A stretch of 9,112 nt of DNA, from assembly GCA_036563895.1 (NCBI GenBank), contig DATCLN010000078.1:1-9112 (forward strand). Direction: 5' to 3'. How positions within the stretch are numbered: position 1 is the stretch's first letter; the number at the start of each line of letters is the position of its first letter. The stretch comes from ZCTH02-B3 sp036563895 (GTDB lineage: Bacteria > Bacillota > Bacilli > Paenibacillales > Paenibacillaceae). The position numbers and the translations under genes are program-made. Of the stretch, positions 1 to 5,329 are shown piece after piece. Under the pieces are notes generated by a model. The model saw only the letters and a program-made list of their open reading frames with translations. It had not been told where the DNA came from and ran no database searches.

Positions 1-638
1 CGGGCCAGATCGCCGATGGTGGCGATGCCCATGCGGCGCAGGTGGGCGGCCATCCGCGAACCGATCATGAACATCTTCTCCACCGGCAGCTTCCACAGCG
101 TGTCCTCCAGCCGCCGGCCGCGCAGGTCGAACAGGCCGTCGGGCCGCGACTTGGCGTAGTTGTCGCAGGCCATCTTCGCCAGCACCTTGCTGGAGGCGAT
201 GCCGAAGCGGCAAAACACGCCCGTCTCCGCCAGCACGCGCCGCTGGATCCGGCGCGCCATCTCCACCGGGTCGCCGCCGAACAGCCGGACCGTGCCGGTC
301 ACGTCCAGGAATTGCTCGTCGATGCTGTACGGCTCCACCAGGTCGGTGTACGATTCGAAAATCGCCGTGATCTGCATCGCCACTTCCAGGTAGTAGGACA
401 TGCGCGGACGGATGACCACCAGGCCGGGGCACTTGTTCAGCGCCTCGCCGAGCCGTTCGGCGGTGGTCACGCCCTTCCGCTTCGCCAGCGGACAGGCCGC
501 CAGCACGATGCCGGTGCGGCGCGCCGGATCCCCCGCCACCACCACCGGCCGGTCCCGGTACTCGGGACGGGCGGCCTTCTCCACGCTGGCGTAGAACGAC
601 TGGCAATCCGCCAGCATGATGATGCGCGATCCGGACAT
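1..638 (-). CDS. UvrX/YqjW-type Y-family translesion DNA polymerase (3' end outside the window)
   Basis: The gene begins at 638 and runs off the left edge, so only about 212 N-terminal residues of a family usually near 400-430 are visible. Y-family polymerases insert nucleotides opposite damaged bases at stalled forks. Seen: palm motif LADCQSFYASVE with Asp11, the second catalytic motif PYSIDEQFLDVTG with Asp107-Glu108, the finger segment RRTGIVLAACPLAKRKGV, and KVLAKMACDNYAKS in the second half of the palm. DCQSFYAS and KMACDN(Y/F)AK are typical of the UvrX/YqjW branch rather than classical DinB, which has DMDCFFA. The visible end enters the thumb helix-hairpin-helix region (HLRRMGIATIGDLA). 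The ATG at 638 is chosen because GGAGGGAG lies about 8 bases upstream; an internal ATG at residue 8 is possible. The promoter contains a LexA-type operator, so SOS induction is expected. No frameshift is seen. The family call is secure, the exact paralogue less so. Confidence 0.93.
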   Translation of the reverse strand, partial: MSGSRIIMLADCQSFYASVEKAARPEYRDRPVVVAGDPARRTGIVLAACPLAKRKGVTTAERLGEALNKCPGLVVIRPRMSYYLEVAMQITAIFESYTDLVEPYSIDEQFLDVTGTVRLFGGDPVEMARRIQRRVLAETGVFCRFGIASSKVLAKMACDNYAKSRPDGLFDLRGRRLEDTLWKLPVEKMFMIGSRMAAHLRRMGIATIGDLA

Positions 639-673
639 ACCGTCTCCCTCCAGATGCGAACGTCTGTTTCTAT

Positions 674-701
674 ATTATATGAGAACATATGTTCCTGTAA
701 A
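674..701 (-). promoter_or_regulatory. SigA-type promoter of the Y-family polymerase gene
   Basis: Read on the minus strand, TTTACA (701-696) is followed after 16 bases by a perfect TATAAT (679-674). This places the transcription start near 667, some 30 bases before the ATG at 638. The spacer is filled by the LexA-like palindrome listed separately. The match is seen in sequence; activity is inferred. Confidence 0.75.
683..694. promoter_or_regulatory. LexA (DinR) SOS operator
   Basis: GAACATATGTTC is a perfect 12-base palindrome. It matches the core of the Firmicute LexA/DinR box (CGAAC-N4-GTTCG) with intact GAAC and GTTC half-sites; only the outermost bases differ. It lies exactly between the -35 and -10 of the polymerase promoter, where bound LexA would block RNA polymerase. 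The divergent SRAP start lies about 270 bases away, so repression of that gene by the same site is less likely. Confidence 0.85.
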
Positions 702-746
702 CGGAGACGGCTGGAAAAACCGCGGGCGCTCCCCGGGCGGATCCCC

Positions 747-802
747 CGGCACCGCCCGGCGCCGCAGCCGGGCCCGGTGCCGTCCCGGCGCCGCAACCGG
801 GC
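747..802. repeat. GC-rich hairpin and 29-base direct repeat in the divergent spacer
   Basis: The gap 639-964 contains no convincing gene. Within it, a 19-base sequence beginning CCCGGCGCCGCA and ending CCGGGC occurs at 755-773 and again at 784-802, with one mismatch and a 29-base period. The first copy is also the core of a strong hairpin: 747-754 pairs with 775-782 (8 bp) and 755-760 with 767-772 (6 bp), leaving a 6-base loop and a 2-base bulge. The second copy can form a weaker hairpin of the same kind. It lies upstream of the likely SRAP promoter, so it need not be transcribed with that gene. Function unknown. Confidence 0.6.
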
Positions 803-923
803 GGACGATACCGCCACCCTCGGCACCGCCCACCGGACCGCCGCAAGCCGGACGGAACACGGGTGCCAAGCGGGTCCCCCGCGCAGGACGGGCGGACCTG
901 GTCGTTTTTTTGCACCCAGGCGT

Positions 924-929
924 TATAAT
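924..929 (+). promoter_or_regulatory. Probable -10 element of the SRAP gene
   Basis: A perfect TATAAT lies 35 bases before the ATG at 965, giving a start site near 936 and a leader of about 28 bases. No good -35 hexamer is found 16-18 bases upstream (the region reads GTCGTTTTTT), so the promoter may be weak or need an activator. No LexA-like palindrome is seen next to it. Confidence 0.5.
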
Positions 930-964
930 AGCGATATATCCCAGTCGGAAACGGGGAATCGGCG

Positions 965-1642
965 ATGTGCGGACGCTATACGATCACGGTGTCGCTGGAG
1001 GAGCTCATGGCCCTGTATTTCGCGGAGGACGCCACCGCGCCCCACCCCTGGCGGCCGCGCTACAACGTGGCGCCGATGCAGCTGGTGCCGGCCGTCATCA
1101 ACGACGGCAGCCGCAACCGGCTCGGCATGCTCCGCTGGGGGCTCGTCCCGCCGTGGGCGGAGGATGAGAAGATCGGCGCGCGCATGATCAACGCCCGCGC
1201 CGAGACGCTGGAGGAAAGGCCCGCGTTCCGGCGGGCGTACCGGAGCAAACGCTGCATCCTGCCCGCGGACGGGTTCTACGAGTGGAAAAAGGAAGGCAAC
1301 CAGAAACGCCCGCTGCGCATCGTGATGCGCGACGGGCGCGTGTTCGGCATGGCGGGCCTGTACGAAACATGGACGGCGCCGGACGGGCGCAAAATCCACA
1401 CCTGCGCCGTCATCACCACCGCCCCCAACCGGCTCATGGCGGACATCCACGACCGGATGCCGGTGATCCTGCGCCGCGAGGACGAGGCGCTGTGGCTGGA
1501 CCGCAGCGTGCAGGATCCGGAGCGGCTCCGCCCGCTGCTTGCGCCGTATCCGGCGGAAGAAATGGAAGCGTACGAAGTCGATCCGCGCGTCGGCAATCCG
1601 GCCTTCGACGATCCGGATCTGATCCGGCGGCGGACGGAATGA
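965..1642 (+). CDS. SRAP domain protein (YedK/HMCES family), abasic-site DNA-protein crosslinker
   Basis: 225 residues, normal for the family. SRAP proteins bind abasic sites in single-stranded DNA and form a stable thiazolidine link through Cys2, shielding the lesion at forks. All key residues are present: Cys2 in MCGRYT, exposed once Met1 is removed; the YNVAPMQ segment at 33-39; MLRWGLVPPW at 55-64; Asn76 in INARAET; Glu106 in PADGFYEWKKEG; and His162 in IHDRMPVIL. The invariant MCGRY fixes the start. The Shine-Dalgarno is modest (ACGGGGAA, about 8 bases upstream). Bacterial members often sit beside SOS genes, and this one is divergent from an SOS-box-controlled translesion polymerase, which fits a shared role in tolerating damage. 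It stands alone on the plus strand and ends at a GC-rich hairpin. The older name, SOS response-associated peptidase, reflects its self-cleaving autopeptidase activity. Confidence 0.95.
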   Translation: MCGRYTITVSLEELMALYFAEDATAPHPWRPRYNVAPMQLVPAVINDGSRNRLGMLRWGLVPPWAEDEKIGARMINARAETLEERPAFRRAYRSKRCILPADGFYEWKKEGNQKRPLRIVMRDGRVFGMAGLYETWTAPDGRKIHTCAVITTAPNRLMADIHDRMPVILRREDEALWLDRSVQDPERLRPLLAPYPAEEMEAYEVDPRVGNPAFDDPDLIRRRTE

Positions 1643-1681
1643 CCGCGGGGATGAATGCGGAACAGGACCGCGCCCCCGCGG
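1643..1681 (+). terminator. GC-rich hairpin directly after the SRAP stop codon
   Basis: CCGCGGGG (1643-1650) pairs perfectly with CCCCGCGG (1674-1681), and an inner GCGG/CCGC pair (1657-1660 with 1668-1671) supports the fold. It begins at the base after the TGA. What follows is CTTTGGCT rather than a run of T, so it is not a classical intrinsic terminator. It could still end transcription or protect the 3' end between the two converging genes. Confidence 0.4.
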
Positions 1682-1688
1682 CTTTGGC

Positions 1689-1979
1689 TCAGCGGAACAT
1701 CGCCCACAGCCGGAGCAGGTGCAGCTTGTTGCGCGGGTCGATGCGCTGCGCCAGCACGTAATCGACGAGCAGGTCTTCCTCGTCCGGCGTGAGCGGTTCT
1801 TTCAAGATGCGGGAAACCGACCGGACCAACGACCTCACCCTGGCCCGGTCCTGCAAATCCTGTTTCGTCAGCCCGGCGGTCATCGCCTTCAGCCGTTCCT
1901 TGACGGCCGGATGCTTCATCTTCTCCCGGACGCGCGCCATGCGTGCCGGGGAAATCCCGTATTTGCGCCAGTCGTCCAC
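1689..1979 (-). CDS. Small basic protein, possibly SpoVIF-like (stage VI sporulation protein F)
   Basis: 96 residues, soluble, rich in Arg, Lys, Leu and Asp, with no signal peptide or membrane segment and a predicted all-helical look. The half from about residue 37 (LTKQDLQDRARVRSLVRSV, then a segment with PLTPDEEDLLVDYVL) resembles the SpoVIF pattern as I remember it: a D-x-VR-x-(L/I)(I/V)R-x-V helix followed by (V/L)(S/T)xxxEDxIV. I also recall a SpoVIF gene near recG in Paenibacillus genomes. Both points are from memory, so the name is tentative. The start is GTG at 1979, with AAAGGTGG 7 bases upstream. An overlapping ATG one base upstream is out of frame and gives only about 20 residues in this stretch. 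A sporulation-type promoter candidate lies at 2012-2042. It converges with SRAP and is separated from recG by a terminator, so it is probably monocistronic. The coding call is good; the function is uncertain. Confidence 0.72.
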   Translation of the reverse strand: MDDWRKYGISPARMARVREKMKHPAVKERLKAMTAGLTKQDLQDRARVRSLVRSVSRILKEPLTPDEEDLLVDYVLAQRIDPRNKLHLLRLWAMFR

Positions 1980-2011
1980 ATCCGTTCCACCTTTCCGGCA
2001 GCATTCCGTTC

Positions 2012-2042
2012 ATCATATGCCGGAAGGCTCGGACAGTTATTC
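2012..2042 (-). promoter_or_regulatory. Candidate SigE/SigK-like sporulation promoter
   Basis: On the minus strand, GAATAACT (2042-2035) is followed after 15 bases by CATATGAT (2019-2012). This resembles mother-cell promoters, whose -10 is CATACAnT (SigE) or CATAnnnTA (SigK). The start site would be near 2005, about 25 bases before the GTG at 1979. It matches the consensus only partly, and I see no good SigA alternative. Confidence 0.35.
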
Positions 2043-2091
2043 GGATACGGGCTCCGTATTTGGGGGGCCTGACCGCTCCCGCTTTCCATTG

Positions 2092-2184
2092 CGACAAAAA
2101 TGCCATTATTTTCGCCTGAAAACGGCTCTTTCGGCGAAATAATGGCACACCCGTGAAAACGGAAAGATAATGGCACTTTTGTCG
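2092..2184. repeat. AT-rich three-copy element with 17-base terminal inverted repeats
   Basis: The outer arms 2092-2108 (CGACAAAAATGCCATTA) and 2168-2184 are reverse complements except for one base. A third copy of the TAATGGCA core lies at 2133-2147 and pairs with 2101-2116. TGAAAACGG also occurs twice, at 2117-2125 and 2154-2162. The block is about 44% GC by hand count, clearly below its surroundings. No coding sequence is seen in it. It could be a small dispersed repeat with terminal inverted repeats, or a locally evolved terminator region. The rest of the 266-base gap between recG and the small gene at 1689-1979 holds only that gene's promoter candidate and a 5-bp GC hairpin (2204-2216). 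Confidence 0.7.
2096..2147 (-). terminator. Intrinsic terminator of the yloU-fakA-degV-recG operon
   Basis: Read on the minus strand, 2147-2133 pairs with 2116-2101 (15 bp, one bulged base), extended by GAAA/TTTC inside the loop. The stem is followed at once by TTTTTG (2100-2095). It lies about 100 bases past the recG stop and before the promoter candidate of the next minus-strand gene, so it would close the operon. Confidence 0.7.
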
Positions 2185-2245
2185 TTGTTGCCAAAAAGCC
2201 GGCCGGGGGCACCCCGACACAACTTCAAGGCGCCCGACCAACACG

Positions 2246-4297
2246 CTAGTCCAACGGCTGTCCCGCAAACAGCTCGTCCCGCTGCAGCCGGTCGCGCAAA
2301 CGGGCATACGCCGGCGACGTCCAGAATTCCGGCCTGGCCACGAGGCGCGCCGCGTCGTCCCTCGCCTGTTCCAGCACGGCGAAATCGCTCATCAGGTCGG
2401 CCAGCTTGAACTCCGGAAGGCCGCTCTGCCTCGTGCCGAAAATCTCTCCCGGACCGCGCAGCTCCAGGTCGCGGCGGGCGATTTCGAAGCCGTCGTCGGT
2501 TTCCGTCATGACCCGCATGCGCTCGACGCCGGCTTCCGTCTTCGGATCGGCGACCAAAACGCAATAGGAAGGATGCTCGCCCCTGCCGACGCGGCCTCGC
2601 AGCTGATGGAGCTGGGACAGGCCGAACCGGTCGGCGTCCATCACCACCATCAGCGTGGCGTTCGGCACGTCCACCCCCACTTCCACCACCGTGGTCGACA
2701 CCAGCACGCTGCTTTTGCCCGCGACGAATTCCGCCATCACCGCGTCCTTCTCCGCCGGCGTCATCCGCCCGTGCAACAGGCTGACCGAATGGCCGGGCAG
2801 CGCCAGCCTCAGCCGCGCGTGCAGGTCGATGGCGTTCTGCACGTCCAGCTTCTCCGACTCCTCGATCAGCGGGCAGATGACGAACGCCTGCCGCCCCGCC
2901 TCCGCCTCGCGGCGCATGAAGCCGATCACCCGGTCCATCTGCCCGGGCTTCACCCAGTAGGTTTTGACCGGTTTGCGCCCCTTCGGCCGCTCCCGGATGG
3001 TCGAAACGTCCATGTCGCCGTAGACGGTGATCGCCAGGGTGCGGGGAATGGGCGTCGCCGTCATCGCCAGCACGTCCGGGTTCATGCCCTTGCGCCGCAG
3101 GATGCTGCGCTGCTGCACGCCGAACCGGTGCTGCTCGTCGGTGACGACCAGGCCCAGCCGGCGGAAATGGACGTCTTCCTGGATGAGGGCATGGGTGCCC
3201 ACCACCACGTCCATCATGCCCATTTGCAGCTCCGCCAGGGCGTCCTTCCGCTGCCGCTCCGTCATGCTGCCCGTGAACAACCCGACGCGGACGCCGTGGG
3301 GCTCGAGGAAGCGCCGGAGGGTCCGGGCATGCTGCTCGGCCAGGATTTCCGTCGGCACCATGAGCGCGCCCTGGCAGCCGGCCCGGACGGTGGCGTACAG
3401 CGCCATCGCCGCCACCACCGTCTTGCCCGATCCGACGTCCCCCTGCAGCAGCCGGTTCATCGGGTAGGGCTGGCGCATGTCGCGCAGGATTTCGTTGAAC
3501 GCCTGTTTCTGCCCGTCGGTCAACTCAAAGGGAAGGGACGCCGCGAAGGCGCGGATGTCCTCCGCGCTCACCTTGTGCGCCACGCCGTCGGGCCTCCTGC
3601 GGACCAGCGCGCGGTGCGCCTGCAGCTTCAGCTCGAACAGAAACAGCTCCTCGTACACCATGCGGCGGCGCGCTTCCGCACTGTCGCTTTCCCGTCCCGG
3701 CCGGTGGATGCGCATCACCGCCTCGCGCCGCGGCATGAACCGGTACCGGTCCAGAATCTCGGCGGGCAGGATTTCCGGAATCATCGCGCCGTACCGGTCC
3801 AGGGCGCGGGCGATGGTCCGGCGCATCCAGTCCTGTGTGATGCCGCCTCCGATCGAATAGACCGGCTGCAGCGTCCCGCTCTTGCCGCCGCCGCGGTCCG
3901 GAAACTCCGACTCCGCCACCGTCAGCTGGCGACGGCGGGCGTCCCATTTGCCCGTCATGACGATCTCCCGGCCCGGGAGGAGCTGCTCCCGCAGATACGG
4001 GCGGTTGAACCAGACCGCCGCGATCAAGGCCTGTTCCACGCGCACGCGGCAGACGAGGCGCGTCTTGCGCCCGTACCGCTGCAGGGTCGGGAGCGTGGCG
4101 ATGACGCCGGCGACGGTGATCTTTTCGCCGTCTTTCGCTCCGGCCAGCGAACGGACGCGGTAATCCTCATACCGGAACGGATAATGTTCGAGCAGGTCAC
4201 CGATCGTAAAAAGACCCAAGGCGTGCAGCTCCTCCGCCTTGCGGGAGCTCACGCCTTGCAGTTTTTCCACCGGGATGGAGGACAACTCGGGTTCCAT
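2246..4297 (-). CDS. recG: ATP-dependent DNA helicase RecG
   Basis: 683 residues, the normal full length. RecG is a superfamily 2 double-stranded DNA translocase that remodels stalled replication forks and branch-migrates Holliday junctions. Seen in order: an N-terminal helix-hairpin-helix-like and OB-fold wedge region (about 1-160, including FRYEDYRVRSL and VWFNRPYL); Walker A GDVGSGKT at 286-293; motif Ia MVPTEILAEQH; the RecG-type DEQHRFGVQQR box at 387-397 in place of DEAH; motif III TATPIPRT at 413-420; and near the C-terminus VVEVGVDVPNAT and the motif VI HQLRGRVGRG. The ATG at 4297 matches the family N-terminus and has a weak site (GCGGGG, about 7 bases upstream). It is the last gene of the minus-strand operon, and 20 bases separate its start codon from the 23-bp tandem array. 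No key residue is missing. Confidence 0.98.
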   Translation of the reverse strand: MEPELSSIPVEKLQGVSSRKAEELHALGLFTIGDLLEHYPFRYEDYRVRSLAGAKDGEKITVAGVIATLPTLQRYGRKTRLVCRVRVEQALIAAVWFNRPYLREQLLPGREIVMTGKWDARRRQLTVAESEFPDRGGGKSGTLQPVYSIGGGITQDWMRRTIARALDRYGAMIPEILPAEILDRYRFMPRREAVMRIHRPGRESDSAEARRRMVYEELFLFELKLQAHRALVRRRPDGVAHKVSAEDIRAFAASLPFELTDGQKQAFNEILRDMRQPYPMNRLLQGDVGSGKTVVAAMALYATVRAGCQGALMVPTEILAEQHARTLRRFLEPHGVRVGLFTGSMTERQRKDALAELQMGMMDVVVGTHALIQEDVHFRRLGLVVTDEQHRFGVQQRSILRRKGMNPDVLAMTATPIPRTLAITVYGDMDVSTIRERPKGRKPVKTYWVKPGQMDRVIGFMRREAEAGRQAFVICPLIEESEKLDVQNAIDLHARLRLALPGHSVSLLHGRMTPAEKDAVMAEFVAGKSSVLVSTTVVEVGVDVPNATLMVVMDADRFGLSQLHQLRGRVGRGEHPSYCVLVADPKTEAGVERMRVMTETDDGFEIARRDLELRGPGEIFGTRQSGLPEFKLADLMSDFAVLEQARDDAARLVARPEFWTSPAYARLRDRLQRDELFAGQPLD

Positions 4298-4317
4298 GCC
4301 TTTACCCCGCTTCCGAC

Positions 4318-4478
4318 GACGACAAAACTTGCATCATGGCGACGACAAATCCTGCATCATGACCATCACGAAGCCTGTATCGCAGCGATGACAAAGCTGG
4401 CATCATGACGATGACAACATCCGCATCATGGCCGCGGCTACGCCTGCGTCGCGGCTGCGGTTAAACTTGCATCGGAAG
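4318..4478. repeat. Degenerate tandem array, seven units of 23 bp
   Basis: Seven consecutive units of exactly 23 bases run from 4318: 4318, 4341, 4364, 4387, 4410, 4433 and 4456. Units 1, 2, 4 and 5 share GAYGACAA at the start and GCATCATGRC at the end. Units 3, 6 and 7 are more divergent but keep the length and core (for example CCTG-YRTCGC). The array fills the degV-recG gap, and unit 7 includes the degV stop codon and its last residues Met-Gln-Val. Units 1 and 7 share AACTTGCATC. Because 23 is not a multiple of 3, the array cannot encode a repeated peptide in one frame. On the minus (transcribed) strand, unit 1 opens an 11-codon frame (4337-4302) that stops 4 bases before recG. There are no spacers, so it is not CRISPR. 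Confidence 0.88.
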
Positions 4479-5315
4479 GACGAACACGCCGACCGTCCCC
4501 GGACCGGCGTGGGTGCCGATGACCGGGCCGATCTCCACCACCCGCTGCCGTCCGATATTGACGGTGTTTTTCAGGCGTTCTTCCAGTTCCTGCGCCGTTT
4601 CCGTGAATCCCGGCGTGATCGCCAGGGTGAGATCCACCGGGCCCCCGGGGAAATCCGCCGCGATCCGTTCCGCCACGCGGGCGACCGCCTTCTTGGCGCC
4701 GCGGACTTTCTCCAGGGGAGAGACCATGCCCTCGTCGTCGATGGTCAGGATCGGCTTGATATTGAGCAGCGATCCGATCAGCGCGGACGCCTTGCCGATC
4801 CGGCCGCCCCGGTGCAGGTATTCCAGCGTGTCGACCAGGAAATAGAGGCGCGTGCTTTTGCGCAGCTGCATCACCCGATCCTCGATCTCCGCGGCGGAAG
4901 CCCCCTGGGCGGCCAGTTCGGCCGCCGCCACCACCAGCATGCCCGTTCCGAAGGAGGCCGAGCGGCCGTCCACGACGATGATGTCGGCTTCCGGCAGCAT
5001 GGATTTCGCGAGCTGCGCGGACTGGATCGTCCCGCTCATGGCGGAAGACAGGTGGATGGAAACGATCGGCCTCCCCGCGTCCGCCAGGCGCTTGTACACC
5101 TCGAAGAAATCGGCGGGCGAGGGCTGCGACGTGGTCGGCAAACCGCTAAACGCCTTCAGTTTTTGATAGAACTGCTCCGGTGTAAGATCGATGTTGTCCA
5201 GATACGTTTCTTCGCCGAAATGCACCTTGAGCGGCACCATTTCGATGCCGAGCCGCTCGCGTTCCGCGGCCGGAATGTCGGCCGTGCTGTCCGTCACCAC
5301 CGCCACTTGGGCCAT
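4461..5315 (-). CDS. DegV family protein, FakB-type fatty-acid-binding subunit
   Basis: 284 residues, full length for the family. DegV/FakB proteins bind a fatty acid in a buried pocket and present its carboxylate to the kinase FakA, yielding acyl-phosphate for phospholipid synthesis. Seen: the N-terminal VAVVTDSTADIP; the TTSQPSPADF loop (residues 61-70) that contacts the carboxylate; SSAMSGTIQSA (90-100); VDGRSASFG; LEYLHRGGRI; and GPVIGTHAGPG, with its conserved His near residue 269. The ATG at 5315 follows AAAGGAGGG at about 7 bases and lies 14 bases after the fakA stop, so the two genes are probably translated together. Placement directly after fakA strongly suggests a cognate FakB. Which fatty acids it prefers cannot be read from the sequence. 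Its final codons overlap unit 7 of the 23-bp array. Confidence 0.95.
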   Translation of the reverse strand: MAQVAVVTDSTADIPAAERERLGIEMVPLKVHFGEETYLDNIDLTPEQFYQKLKAFSGLPTTSQPSPADFFEVYKRLADAGRPIVSIHLSSAMSGTIQSAQLAKSMLPEADIIVVDGRSASFGTGMLVVAAAELAAQGASAAEIEDRVMQLRKSTRLYFLVDTLEYLHRGGRIGKASALIGSLLNIKPILTIDDEGMVSPLEKVRGAKKAVARVAERIAADFPGGPVDLTLAITPGFTETAQELEERLKNTVNIGRQRVVEIGPVIGTHAGPGTVGVFVLPMQV

Positions 5316-5329
5316 CGGTGTCCCTCCTT

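Noticed and set aside
42..1187. A 381-codon plus-strand frame spanning the polymerase gene, the spacer and part of SRAP
   Set aside because: It overlaps two confidently identified genes in other frames, and its translation is low-complexity Arg/His/Pro/Ala.
2198..2216. GC hairpin just after recG (CGGGG/CCCCG) followed by T5 as the terminator
   Set aside because: The stem is only 5 bp and six bases separate it from the T-run; the hairpin at 2101-2147 is far stronger.
1276..2307. A 343-codon minus-strand frame covering SRAP, the small gene and the three-copy element
   Set aside because: It is antisense to SRAP and out of frame with the 96-residue gene. It runs through the recG terminator and shows no domain.
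2573..4408. A 611-codon open frame on the plus strand opposite recG
   Set aside because: It lies antisense to a clearly recognisable RecG. Its protein is a His/Arg/Pro-rich composition artefact of a GC-rich gene read backwards, with no domain and no ribosome-binding site.
4318..4478. CRISPR array
   Set aside because: The units are contiguous, 23 bases long and degenerate, with no unique spacers and no cas genes nearby.
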